Assembly (NCBI GenBank): GCA_016937725.1
Contig: JAFGVZ010000092.1
Location: forward strand, 1 to 16,038
Direction: 5' to 3'
DNA: 16,038 nucleotides
Origin: Paracoccaceae bacterium
GTDB taxonomy: Bacteria; Pseudomonadota; Alphaproteobacteria; Rhodobacterales; Rhodobacteraceae
Within the stretch, counting starts at the first letter, position 1. Each line of letters opens with the position of its first letter. The notes under the pieces were generated by a model. The model did no database searches and was not told the origin of the DNA. It was given only the letters and a program-made list of their open reading frames with translations. Position numbers and translations under genes: made by a program. Shown here piece after piece: positions 1-9,386 of the stretch.

Positions 1-767
1 CGCACAGGCGGTTTCTCGCGGTTGTTCAGCGGCAGAAGGTCCACCAAGCGGCGCACTTCGATCAGGGCTTCCACATCATTCTCAAAGGCCGCATCCGCCA
101 CCGAGGATTTGCGCGTATGCGTCAGCGCGCCGCCCAGTTCTTCGGCGGTCACATGCTCATTCGTCACGGTCTTGACCACATCGGGGCCGGTCACGAACAT
201 GTAAGAGCTGTCTTTCACCATGAAGATGAAATCGGTCATCGCCGGGGAATAGACCGCGCCGCCCGCGCATGGCCCCATGATGACACTGATCTGCGGCACC
301 ACGCCCGACGCGGTGATGTTGCGCTGGAACACGTCGCCATAGGCGGCAAGGCTGGCCACCCCTTCCTGAATACGCGCACCGCCCGAATCGTTCAGGCCAA
401 TGACCGGCGCACCGTTCTGGATGGCCATGTCCATGATCTTGCAGATCTTCGCGGCATGGGTTTCCGAGACCGACCCGCCCATGACGGTAAAATCCTGCGA
501 AAACACATAGGCCACGCGGCCGTTGATTGTGCCCCAGCCTGTCACGACGCCGTCGCCCATGGGGCGGCTCGCCTGCATCCCGAAATCGACGCAGCGATGC
601 GCCACGAACATGTCGAATTCCTCGAAACTGCCTTCGTCCAGCAACAATTCGATCCGCTCGCGCGCGGTCAGCTTGCCCTTGGAATGCTGCGCCGCGATGC
701 GCTTTTCGCCCCCACCCATCCGGGCCTCTTGGCGCTGCGCTTCTAGCTGTTGCAGGATATCCTTCAT
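1..767 (-). CDS. pccB: Propionyl-CoA carboxylase beta chain, 5' part (runs off left edge)
   Basis: Carboxyltransferase subunit of biotin-dependent propionyl-CoA carboxylase. It moves carboxyl from carboxybiotin on PccA to propionyl-CoA, giving methylmalonyl-CoA in the cytoplasm. The window holds the first 255 residues of a protein usually about 510 long. Seen: an N-terminal MKDILQQLEAQRQEAR helix, KGKLTARERIELLLDEGSF, GGSVSETHAAKI, NDSGGARIQEGV and GPCAGGAVYSPAMTDF, the typical order of the acyl-CoA carboxylase carboxyltransferase N-terminal lobe. The ATG at 767 is preceded by a strong GGAGG ribosome site 8 to 12 bases upstream. The wording fits PccB better than AccD, which has a zinc ribbon absent here. 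The gene diverges from an MFS gene and pccR across a region with TTTGCAAA repeats, so PccR control is likely. Acetyl-CoA or methylcrotonyl-CoA carboxylase beta chains are less likely alternatives given the pccR neighbour. Confidence 0.93.
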   Translation of the reverse strand, partial: MKDILQQLEAQRQEARMGGGEKRIAAQHSKGKLTARERIELLLDEGSFEEFDMFVAHRCVDFGMQASRPMGDGVVTGWGTINGRVAYVFSQDFTVMGGSVSETHAAKICKIMDMAIQNGAPVIGLNDSGGARIQEGVASLAAYGDVFQRNITASGVVPQISVIMGPCAGGAVYSPAMTDFIFMVKDSSYMFVTGPDVVKTVTNEHVTAEELGGALTHTRKSSVADAAFENDVEALIEVRRLVDLLPLNNREKPPV

Positions 768-847
768 GCGCTCCCCCTCCTTGGCGGCAGATCGGTTTGG
801 CGCAACATACTTGCGCAAAACAGGGTTGAAAAGGACAGTTTTGATAA

Positions 848-887
848 TTTGCAAAACTGTCTGCAAAGCCCTTAGCAAATTTGCAAA
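848..887. promoter_or_regulatory. Candidate PccR operator array between pccB and the MFS gene
   Basis: Four TTTGCAAA-like half-sites are visible: TTTGCAAA at 848-855, TCTGCAAA at 860-867, TTAGCAAA at 872-879 and TTTGCAAA at 880-887. The first three are each separated by exactly four bases (12-base period); the last abuts the third. The TTTGCAAA-N4-TTTGCAAA arrangement is the motif reported for the ScfR-family regulator PccR of Rhodobacter sphaeroides. The array lies about 80 bases from both divergent start codons. Binding is inferred from the motif and the nearby pccR gene. Confidence 0.75.
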
Positions 888-934
888 TAAATGTGGAAAT
901 GTCAGCGCTTGAAATCCATAAAAAGCGCGCTTAG

Positions 935-946
935 TGAACATGTTCA
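935..946. promoter_or_regulatory. Perfect 12-base palindrome upstream of the MFS gene
   Basis: TGAACATGTTCA is a perfect inverted repeat 20 bases before the preferred MFS start at 966. It differs from the PccR octamer, so it may be an operator for another dimeric regulator. A weak promoter-like TTGAAA lies at 909-914, which would put a -10 element near 932-937, overlapping the palindrome. No regulator can be named. Confidence 0.35.
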
Positions 947-965
947 ACACCAAGACAGGTGCATC

Positions 966-2177
966 ATGCCCAGCCCTCAGGCCCGTTTTCTGGACCGCAC
1001 AACCCCGCCCCATGTGGCCACGCTGGTCGCGCAATCGGCTATTGCCGCGCTGGCGATGAACGTGTTCTTACCATCGCTTCCCAGCATGGCAGCCTATTTC
1101 CAGACCGATTATGCCGTGGTGCAATTGTCTGTGTCGCTTTACTTGGCGGTCAACGCGGTGTTGCAGGTGTTCATCGGCGCGCTGTCGGACCGCTACGGGC
1201 GCCGCCCGGTCATGCTTGTGGCGCTGTGGGTGTTCGTGCTGGCCACGATCGGCACATTGCTTGCCCCGAACGTGGTCGTGTTCCTGCTGTTTCGGATGCT
1301 GCAAGCCGCCGTGGTCACGGGCATCGTGCTGTCGCGCACCGCGATCCGCGACGTGCTGGGCGAAGGCGATGCGGCTTCGCGCATTGGCTACGTGACCATG
1401 GGCATGGCCGTGGTGCCCATGCTGGCCCCCGCCTTGGGTGGGTTGCTGGACGAGGCCTTCGGTTGGCGCGGCAGTTTCGGGCTGATGCTGGTCGCAGGTA
1501 TAGCCGTGCTGGCGCTAAGCTGGCGCGATATGGGCGAAACACGCCAAGGTGGCAGCGGCACCTTCCGCGCGCAATTTTCCGAAATGCCGGAACTGATGCG
1601 CTCGCGCCGGTTCTGGGGCTATTGCGCGACCTCGTCCTTCGCCTCTGGCGCGTTCTTTGCGTATCTGGGCGGCGCTCCCTTCGTGGGCGCGCAGGTCTTT
1701 GGCATGTCGCCAGCCGTCTTGGGCCTGTTCTTCGGCGCGCCAGCCTTGGGCTATGCGGCGGGCAATTTCGCCTCTGGCCGGTTTGCGGCGCGCGTCGGCA
1801 TTGATCGGATGATCCTGATCGGCGCGCTGATCAATTTCGCGGGGATGGCGCTTCTGTCGCTGCTCTATTTCGGTGGCTTGCGCAGCGAATGGGTGTTCTT
1901 CGGCTGCTTCATCTTCGTCGGCCTTGGCAACGGGATGATCCTGCCCTCTGCCACATCGGGCATGATGTCCGTGCGCCCGCATCTGGCAGGGTCGGCCAGC
2001 GGCATTGGCGGCGCGATCATGATCGGCGCAGGCGCGGCGCTGTCGGCGCTAGCGGGCGTGCTGCTGCAACCGGGCAGCGGGGCGGAACCGTTGATCGTGA
2101 TGCTGTTCATCACCACCGGGCTGGCCGTGGGCAGCATTCTGTATGTCATCGCCCGCGCGCGCGCGATTGGGGCTTGA
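966..2177 (+). CDS. MFS transporter, Bcr/CflA drug-efflux-like
   Basis: Predicted inner-membrane proton-driven transporter of the major facilitator superfamily, 403 residues. The protein is hydrophobic throughout with about 12 membrane segments. After the first helix with FLPSLPSM (residues 34-41), the loop between helices 2 and 3 carries GALSDRYGRRP (71-81), the MFS motif A, followed by LSRTAIRDV (122-130) and PMLAPALGG (151-159), as in Bcr/CflA multidrug exporters. An ATG at 891 would add 25 polar residues, but it overlaps the operator region and would place the palindrome inside the gene. The ATG at 966 gives the family's usual start. The ribosome site is weak (AGG in gacaggtgc). pccR follows after 52 bases on the same strand. 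Substrate unknown; location between pccB and pccR suggests an organic acid or acyl-related metabolite, but that is inference. Confidence 0.85.
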   Translation: MPSPQARFLDRTTPPHVATLVAQSAIAALAMNVFLPSLPSMAAYFQTDYAVVQLSVSLYLAVNAVLQVFIGALSDRYGRRPVMLVALWVFVLATIGTLLAPNVVVFLLFRMLQAAVVTGIVLSRTAIRDVLGEGDAASRIGYVTMGMAVVPMLAPALGGLLDEAFGWRGSFGLMLVAGIAVLALSWRDMGETRQGGSGTFRAQFSEMPELMRSRRFWGYCATSSFASGAFFAYLGGAPFVGAQVFGMSPAVLGLFFGAPALGYAAGNFASGRFAARVGIDRMILIGALINFAGMALLSLLYFGGLRSEWVFFGCFIFVGLGNGMILPSATSGMMSVRPHLAGSASGIGGAIMIGAGAALSALAGVLLQPGSGAEPLIVMLFITTGLAVGSILYVIARARAIGA

Positions 2178-2191
2178 CCGTGCCACCTAGC

Positions 2192-2220
2192 TTTGCAAAC
2201 CATTCAAATAGGTTTGCAAA
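2192..2220. promoter_or_regulatory. Candidate PccR operator in front of pccR (autoregulation)
   Basis: Two perfect TTTGCAAA octamers lie at 2192-2199 and 2213-2220. Read on the minus strand, the second is followed after four bases by TTTGAATG (2201-2208), a 5-of-8 match, so the arrangement approximates the published TTTGCAAA-N4-TTTGCAAA with one degenerate half plus an extra perfect half-site. The right octamer touches the pccR ribosome site (AAGG at 2220-2223, start 2230). Bound PccR could therefore block its own expression. Confidence 0.7.
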
Positions 2221-2229
2221 AGGTGCTCC

Positions 2230-3624
2230 ATGGCGCAACAAAAGCTCTATGCCGGTGCAAAGCTGCGCGAGATTCGCACCCAGATCGGGCTGACACAGAA
2301 AGATTTCGCCGCCAAGCTGGGCGTGTCCCTGCCCTATCTGAACCAGATGGAGAATAACAACCGCCCGCTGTCCACCTCGGTGGTGCTGGCGCTGGCGCGC
2401 GAATTCGGGCTGGATGTGACGGAATTATCGGCGGGCGACAGCGAACGGCTTGTGTCGGACCTGCGCGAAGCTTTGGCGGACCCGCTTTTCGCCAATGCCA
2501 CGCCCTCGCTGCCCGATTTGCGCTTGGTCGGGGCCAATGCGTCGGGCTTTGCGCGCGCATTTCTGGACCTGCACCGCGCCTACCGGCAAGCGCAGGAACA
2601 GCTTGGCGCGCTGGATGAGGCGTTGGGGCGCGAGGATTCAACGTTGCGTCTGTCCCCATGGGAAGAGGTGCGCGATTTCTTTCATTACTGCGACAATTAC
2701 ATAGATGCCGTGGACCGTGCCGCCGAACATTTCGCCGCCCAAGCCGGACCGGCGCTGGACATGGCCGAACACGCCGCGGCCACGCTTGCGCGCCAGAAAA
2801 TTACCCTGCGCATGGTGCGCGGCGCGCCCTTGCGGCGGTTCGACCCGGCAAGCGGCATTCTGGAAATCTCTGCCAAAGCCAGTGCTGCTACCCAGGCCTT
2901 CCAGCTTTTGCATCAGGTCGCGCTGCTGACGCAATCGGACCTGCTAGAGGCGACGCTGGATTTGGCGCGCTTCCAGTCTGACGAATCGCGCGCGATTGCC
3001 AAGATCGGACTGGCCAATTACTTCGCGGGCGCGGCATTGCTGCCCTATCGGCGGTTCCTGTCTGCCGCGCAAAGCTGCCGGCACGATCTGGAAACGCTGG
3101 CCGACCAATTCGGTGCATCTCTGGAGCAGGTGGCGCATAGGCTCTCGACCTTGCAACGCCCCGGCGCCAAGGGCGTGCCGTTCTTCTTCGTGCGGGTGGA
3201 CCAAGCGGGCACGATCACCAAGCGCCATTCGGCCACACGGCTGCAATTCGCGCGCTTCGGGGGGGCCTGCCCCTTGTGGAACGTGCATCGCGCATTCGAA
3301 ACGCCGGGCCGTTTTCTGCGCCAGATGGCCGAAACCCCGGACGGGGTGCGCTATTTCTGCCTGTCGATTGCCATATCCAAAGGCGGCGGGTCGTTCCACG
3401 CGCCGGTGCGCCGCTACGCCATCGGGTTGGGCTGCGAGGTCGATCACGCAGATGCACTGGTATACGCCGATGGCATGGACCGCAGCGGCGGGTTTGACCC
3501 GATCGGCATTTCCTGCCGCATCTGCGAGCGCGAGGATTGCCACCAGCGCAGTGTTCCGCCGCTAGAGCGACGGCTGCGGGTGGACCATGACCACCGCCAT
3601 GTCCTGCCCTACAGCATGGAATAA
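2230..3624 (+). CDS. pccR: ScfR-family short-chain acyl-CoA responsive regulator PccR
   Basis: Transcriptional regulator that, in Rhodobacter sphaeroides, controls propionyl-CoA carboxylase genes. It has 464 residues, the usual ScfR length. Residues 8-66 form a XRE/HTH_3 DNA-binding domain (KLREIRTQIGLTQKDFAAKL, then SLPYLNQMENNNRPLS). The middle region corresponds to the IrrE-like domain; where a protease would show HExxH, this protein has HQVAL (228-232), so it is not expected to be a zinc protease. The C-terminal part matches the ScfR domain (DUF2083), with RRYAIGLGCEV (394-404) and a conserved Cys cluster CRICEREDC (429-437). The start at 2230 has AAGG six bases upstream. The related regulators RamB and MccR are alternatives, but the adjacent pccB and TTTGCAAA sites favour PccR. 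Confidence 0.88.
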   Translation: MAQQKLYAGAKLREIRTQIGLTQKDFAAKLGVSLPYLNQMENNNRPLSTSVVLALAREFGLDVTELSAGDSERLVSDLREALADPLFANATPSLPDLRLVGANASGFARAFLDLHRAYRQAQEQLGALDEALGREDSTLRLSPWEEVRDFFHYCDNYIDAVDRAAEHFAAQAGPALDMAEHAAATLARQKITLRMVRGAPLRRFDPASGILEISAKASAATQAFQLLHQVALLTQSDLLEATLDLARFQSDESRAIAKIGLANYFAGAALLPYRRFLSAAQSCRHDLETLADQFGASLEQVAHRLSTLQRPGAKGVPFFFVRVDQAGTITKRHSATRLQFARFGGACPLWNVHRAFETPGRFLRQMAETPDGVRYFCLSIAISKGGGSFHAPVRRYAIGLGCEVDHADALVYADGMDRSGGFDPIGISCRICEREDCHQRSVPPLERRLRVDHDHRHVLPYSME

Positions 3625-3645
3625 AGGCCGGAGTGACCGGGCCTT
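3624..3645. terminator. Candidate shared hairpin between convergent pccR and kbp
   Basis: AAGGCC at 3624-3629 pairs with GGCCTT at 3640-3645. The intervening bases allow two further GG/CC pairs beyond a one-base bulge. It starts at the last base of the pccR stop and ends five bases before the kbp stop, so it could serve both. No clear T tract follows on either strand, so its efficiency is uncertain. Confidence 0.4.
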
Positions 3646-3650
3646 CGGGA

Positions 3651-4079
3651 TTACTGCGGAATGCGCAGAACCTGACCGGGATAGATTTTATCCGGGTGGG
3701 TCAGCATCGGGCGGTTGGCCTCGAAAATCTCGGGGTAGCGATTGGCATTGCCCAAGGTTGCCTTGGCAATGGCCGACAGCGTGTCGCCCTTGACGACAGT
3801 GTGAAAGACAGGCGCGACCTCGTCATCCTCGGCTTCAACCTCTGCCACGCCTTCGACATTGCCCACGGCGAGGATGATCTTTTCCTTCATCTCTGCGCTG
3901 ACGGCATTACCTTCGACGACGACCTTATCCCCCTCGACCTTGATCTCGACGCCCGTCGCGTCCAGCCCCAGATCGGCGATTTCGGCTTTCAAAGCCTCGG
4001 GGTCAGGTGTTGCGGCTTCTGCCGCGCCCACGCCAAACAATTTCTTGCCTGCGGATTTTGCAAAGGACCAAAGCCCCAT
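3651..4079 (-). CDS. kbp: BON and LysM domain protein, Kbp (YgaU)-like
   Basis: Small protein of 142 residues resembling Escherichia coli Kbp/YgaU (about 149 residues), a cytoplasmic potassium-binding protein. It starts MGLWSFAKSAGKKLFG, close to the E. coli N-terminus, has no signal peptide, and carries a BON domain (about 25-83, KVVVEGNAVSAEMKEKIILA) followed by a LysM domain (about 92-141, GDTLSAIAKATLGNANRYPE and ending KIYPGQVLRIP). The domain order and the shared KIYPGQVLRIP ending support the assignment. The ATG at 4079 has a GGAG site eight bases upstream. It is transcribed alone: a strong terminator separates it from gcvP, and it converges on pccR. Potassium binding is taken from the E. 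coli homologue. A chance TTTGCAAA lies in codons 6-8. Confidence 0.85.
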   Translation of the reverse strand: MGLWSFAKSAGKKLFGVGAAEAATPDPEALKAEIADLGLDATGVEIKVEGDKVVVEGNAVSAEMKEKIILAVGNVEGVAEVEAEDDEVAPVFHTVVKGDTLSAIAKATLGNANRYPEIFEANRPMLTHPDKIYPGQVLRIPQ

Positions 4080-4154
4080 CGTTCATACTCCAACTAAGTT
4101 ACCTGCGACTATCGCGCCGCTTTTGTGCCCGCATCGCGTGACGGGGGCAAGACA

Positions 4155-4182
4155 AAAGCCCCGGCTTGCGGGCCGGGGCTTT
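4155..4182 (-). terminator. Rho-independent terminator after gcvP
   Basis: AAAGCCCCGGC (4155-4165) pairs perfectly with GCCGGGGCTTT (4172-4182), an 11-base stem with a 6-base loop. On the minus strand it begins four bases after the gcvP stop and ends in TTTTG. It insulates kbp from the gcv operon. Confidence 0.88.
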
Positions 4183-4186
4183 GGGG

Positions 4187-7027
<2,841 letters not shown>

Positions 7028-7054
7028 GTGTGTATGGCCTTTAAGATCAGGGGG

Positions 7055-7414
7055 TTATCCAAGGAAATCCTTGTATTCATCTTCGGTCATCATGTCGTCG
7101 AGCACCGACAGATCATCGAGCTTCATCTTGAAGAACCATGCATCGCCCAGCGGGTCTTCGTTGACCAAACCAGGATTGTCGACCAAGACCTCGTTGATCT
7201 CGACAATCTCGCCATCTACCGGCGCAAGGATGTCCGATGCGGCTTTGACCGACTCGATCACGCAAACCTCGTCGCCTTTGCCGACCACGGCTTCAACTTC
7301 GGGCAATTCCACGAACACCACATCGCCCAATTGCTCTGCGGCGTGTTCGGTAATGCCCACGACCACCACATCGCCTTCGACGCGCAGCCATTCATGTTCT
7401 TCGGTATATCTCAT
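7055..7414 (-). CDS. gcvH: Glycine cleavage system H protein
   Basis: Lipoyl carrier of the glycine cleavage system, shuttling the aminomethyl group from GcvP to GcvT. It has 119 residues, against about 129 in E. coli. It begins MRYTEEHEWLRVEG, contains GITEHAAEQLGDVVFVELPE, and has the lipoylation site in ESVKAASDI with Lys57. The C-terminus DDMMTEDEYKDFL is typical. A GAGGAG ribosome site overlaps the gcvT stop codon, 12 bases before this start, so translation may be coupled. It is the middle gene of the gcvTHP operon and shares its riboswitch control. Confidence 0.97.
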   Translation of the reverse strand: MRYTEEHEWLRVEGDVVVVGITEHAAEQLGDVVFVELPEVEAVVGKGDEVCVIESVKAASDILAPVDGEIVEINEVLVDNPGLVNEDPLGDAWFFKMKLDDLSVLDDMMTEDEYKDFLG

Positions 7415-7426
7415 GGGAAACGCTCC

Positions 7427-8542
7427 TCAGCGCTTATAGGTGGATGGTCGAAACGGTAGGTCACAGATCGTGACCGGCAGACGCTTGCCGCGCACCTCGC
7501 CCCACAGGCGGGTGCCGGGTTCGGCGCTGATGGTGGGAACGTAGCCCATGGCAATGGGTGCGCCAAGGCTGGGGCTGAACCCGCCAGAGGTAACGCCACC
7601 CAGATTGCGACCGCCCTCGGGTGCGTCCCACAGCACGGTTCCCTCGCGCATGGGCGCGCGGCCCTCGGGGCGCAGGCCGACGCGGCATGCGAGCGGACCC
7701 TCGGCCAATTCTTGCAGAATGAACGCGGCCCCCGGAAAGCCACCTTCGCGCGCGCCGCCCACGCGGCGGGCCTTCTGGATGGCCCAGGACAGGCCTGCAC
7801 TGACCGGATTGGTGGTTTCATCAATGTCGTGCCCATAAAGGCACAGGCCCGCTTCCAGCCGCAAACTGTCGCGCGCGCCAAGGCCGATCGGGGCAACATT
7901 GGGCTGGTCCAGAAGCGCGCGCGCGACGGCCTCGGCCTGCGTGTCGGGCACAGAAATCTCAAACCCGTCCTCGCCCGTATAGCCGGACCGAGAGACCCAC
8001 AGCGCATGGCCCTGCCAGTCGACAGTGGCCACATCCATGAATCGCATGTCCGCCACATCGGGCACCAATGCCGCAAGCGCCGCTTCCGCCCCCGGCCCTT
8101 GCAGTGCCAGAAGCGCGCGGTCGGTCAGTTCAGTAATGTCCAACTGGGGCAACTGCGCGCGCAGATGGGCAATATCCGCCGCCTTGCACGCGGCATTGAC
8201 GACCAGAAACAGGTGATCGCCGCGATTGGTGACCATCAGGTCATCCAGAATGCCGCCTTCGGCATTGGTGAACATCGCGTAGCGCTGCCGCCCTTCGGCC
8301 AGCCCCGCCACATCTACCGGCACAAGGCGCTCCAGCGCCAGTGCGGCATCCGGCCCGCGCAAGATGACCTGCCCCATATGGCTGACATCGAACAGGCCCG
8401 CATGGGCGCGGGTGTGCAAATGCTCGGCCATCACGCCCATCGGGTATTGCACGGGCATTTCGTAGCCCGCGAAAGGCACCATTTTGGCACCCAATGCAAC
8501 ATGAAGGTCATACAAAGGCGTTCGGCGCAAAGTGTCGATCAT
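7427..8542 (-). CDS. gcvT: Aminomethyltransferase, glycine cleavage T protein
   Basis: Transfers the methylene group from the aminomethyl-lipoyl arm of GcvH to tetrahydrofolate, releasing ammonia and giving 5,10-methylene-THF. It has 371 residues, the usual length. Seen: TPLYDLHVALGAKMVPFAGY (8-27), FDVSHMGQ (51-58), GGILDDLMV with Asp at 100-101 in the position of the catalytic Asp of E. coli GcvT, YTGEDGFEIS, and LGARDSLRLEAGLCLYGHD. The start at 8542 has an AAGGGG site close upstream. It is the first gene of the operon and lies directly behind the tandem glycine riboswitch, so expression should rise with glycine. Folate for this enzyme could be provided by the folB-folP genes further right. 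Confidence 0.97.
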   Translation of the reverse strand: MIDTLRRTPLYDLHVALGAKMVPFAGYEMPVQYPMGVMAEHLHTRAHAGLFDVSHMGQVILRGPDAALALERLVPVDVAGLAEGRQRYAMFTNAEGGILDDLMVTNRGDHLFLVVNAACKAADIAHLRAQLPQLDITELTDRALLALQGPGAEAALAALVPDVADMRFMDVATVDWQGHALWVSRSGYTGEDGFEISVPDTQAEAVARALLDQPNVAPIGLGARDSLRLEAGLCLYGHDIDETTNPVSAGLSWAIQKARRVGGAREGGFPGAAFILQELAEGPLACRVGLRPEGRAPMREGTVLWDAPEGGRNLGGVTSGGFSPSLGAPIAMGYVPTISAEPGTRLWGEVRGKRLPVTICDLPFRPSTYKR

Positions 8543-8580
8543 TCAAAGCCCCTTTTGGTTTGCGCGACATGCGCGCCCTA

Positions 8581-8735
8581 CCCCCTCTGTCCTTGCGCCT
8601 GAGATCGTTATCCCGTCGGCGGATGCGTTGCCGCACCACTCTCCAGAGTGTTCGTGCAAACCGGTCCTTCTGCCTGAGAGTTTACCGGGGCGGTTGCTCC
8701 TTCGGCCTTGGCACGGGTCCAACGTCTCCCGAGTC
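8581..8735 (-). ncRNA. Tandem glycine riboswitch in the gcvT leader
   Basis: Two glycine aptamers in series. Aptamer 1 lies at about 8661-8735, with core elements CCGAAGGAGCAA and CTCTCAGGCAGAAGGAC. Aptamer 2 lies at about 8585-8648, with CTCTGGAGAG at its 5' end, CGACGGGATAACGA and ATCTCAGGCGCAAGGAC inside. Its closing helix P1 is CTCTG (8644-8648) with CAGAG (8585-8589). The linker between them is about 12 bases. These match the tandem gcvT element, which usually switches expression on at high glycine. No strong terminator hairpin sits between aptamer 2 and the gcvT start at 8542, so translational control is more likely. Confidence 0.95.
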
Positions 8736-8745
8736 TGCGAGCACC

Positions 8746-8774
8746 TCGTAGCGGATAGCAGGCCCGTCTTGCAA
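8746..8774 (-). promoter_or_regulatory. Candidate promoter of the gcvTHP operon
   Basis: On the minus strand TTGCAA (8769-8774) is followed by 17 bases and CTACGA (8746-8751). This would start transcription near 8739, just in front of the first glycine aptamer. The -10 match is weak, so the assignment rests mainly on position. Confidence 0.3.
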
Positions 8775-8807
8775 GCTTTTTCGCGCGCACTTGCCAAGCT
8801 GCGACAC

Positions 8808-9386
8808 ATGACACAGATAAGCGACATGACAGACGCTTTCTTCTTTGGATACGGGTCTTTGGTCAACCGCCAGACCCATGATTACCCCGATGCCGACGCG
8901 GCCACGATTCGCGGCTGGCGGCGGGAATGGCGCATGGCGCATGATCTGGGGCGCACCTTCCTGAGCGTGGTGCCCGATCCCGATATGCAGATTGACGGGA
9001 TCGTAGCGCGGGTGCCGCGCAACGATTGGGTCGCGCTTGACCTGCGAGAGACGGGCTATCAGCGCCACGCGCTGGGCGCGGATGCCTTTGCACATGGCCC
9101 GGTGCGCCCCGCGCAGATTTACGCCATTGCCCAAGCGCAATCGGACCCGCCAAGCCACGCAGCCCCGATCAAGCTCAGCTATCTGGACGTGGTGATCGAA
9201 GGCTTTGCGCAGGAATTCGGGCCAGACGGCGTGGCGCGGTTTTTCCAGACCACATCGGGCTGGGGGCCGGTGCTGGATGACCGCGCCGCGCCCCTTTACC
9301 CGCGCGCGCGGCCCGTAGCCCCTGCCTTGCGGCGCTTGGTCGATGAGTATCTGGATGACTTGGCCGTGCCAAGATTAGCGCTTTAG
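8808..9386 (+). CDS. Gamma-glutamylcyclotransferase-fold protein
   Basis: Protein of 192 residues with the GGCT/ChaC-like fold. It has FFFGYGSLVN (11-20), the YGSL substrate-binding motif, and DLRETGYQR (78-86), where Glu81 is in the place of the usual catalytic acid. Family members cleave gamma-glutamyl amino acids or glutathione to 5-oxoproline, but the exact substrate cannot be read from the sequence. The start is uncertain: ATG 8808 and ATG 8826 (MTDAFFFGYG) are both possible and neither has a clear ribosome site. The open frame extends back to 8532 but that part lies over the glycine riboswitch and gcvT start. The gene diverges from the gcv operon and converges on glmM with a 4-base overlap of the stop regions. 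Confidence 0.82.
   Translation: MTQISDMTDAFFFGYGSLVNRQTHDYPDADAATIRGWRREWRMAHDLGRTFLSVVPDPDMQIDGIVARVPRNDWVALDLRETGYQRHALGADAFAHGPVRPAQIYAIAQAQSDPPSHAAPIKLSYLDVVIEGFAQEFGPDGVARFFQTTSGWGPVLDDRAAPLYPRARPVAPALRRLVDEYLDDLAVPRLAL

Noticed and set aside
891..965. Upstream ATG (891) for the MFS gene
   Set aside because: It starts four bases after the PccR array, would put the palindrome in the gene, adds 25 polar residues not typical of Bcr/CflA proteins, and has no ribosome site.
4057..4064. Isolated perfect TTTGCAAA in codons 6-8 of kbp
   Set aside because: There is no partner half-site at four-base spacing on either side, and the codons simply spell Phe-Ala-Lys. Probably chance, though cheap to include in a binding test.
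8532..8807. 92-residue N-terminal extension of the gamma-glutamylcyclotransferase-like frame
   Set aside because: The stretch covers the glycine riboswitch and gcvT leader on the other strand, and the family begins just before YGSL. A start at 8808 or 8826 is more sensible.
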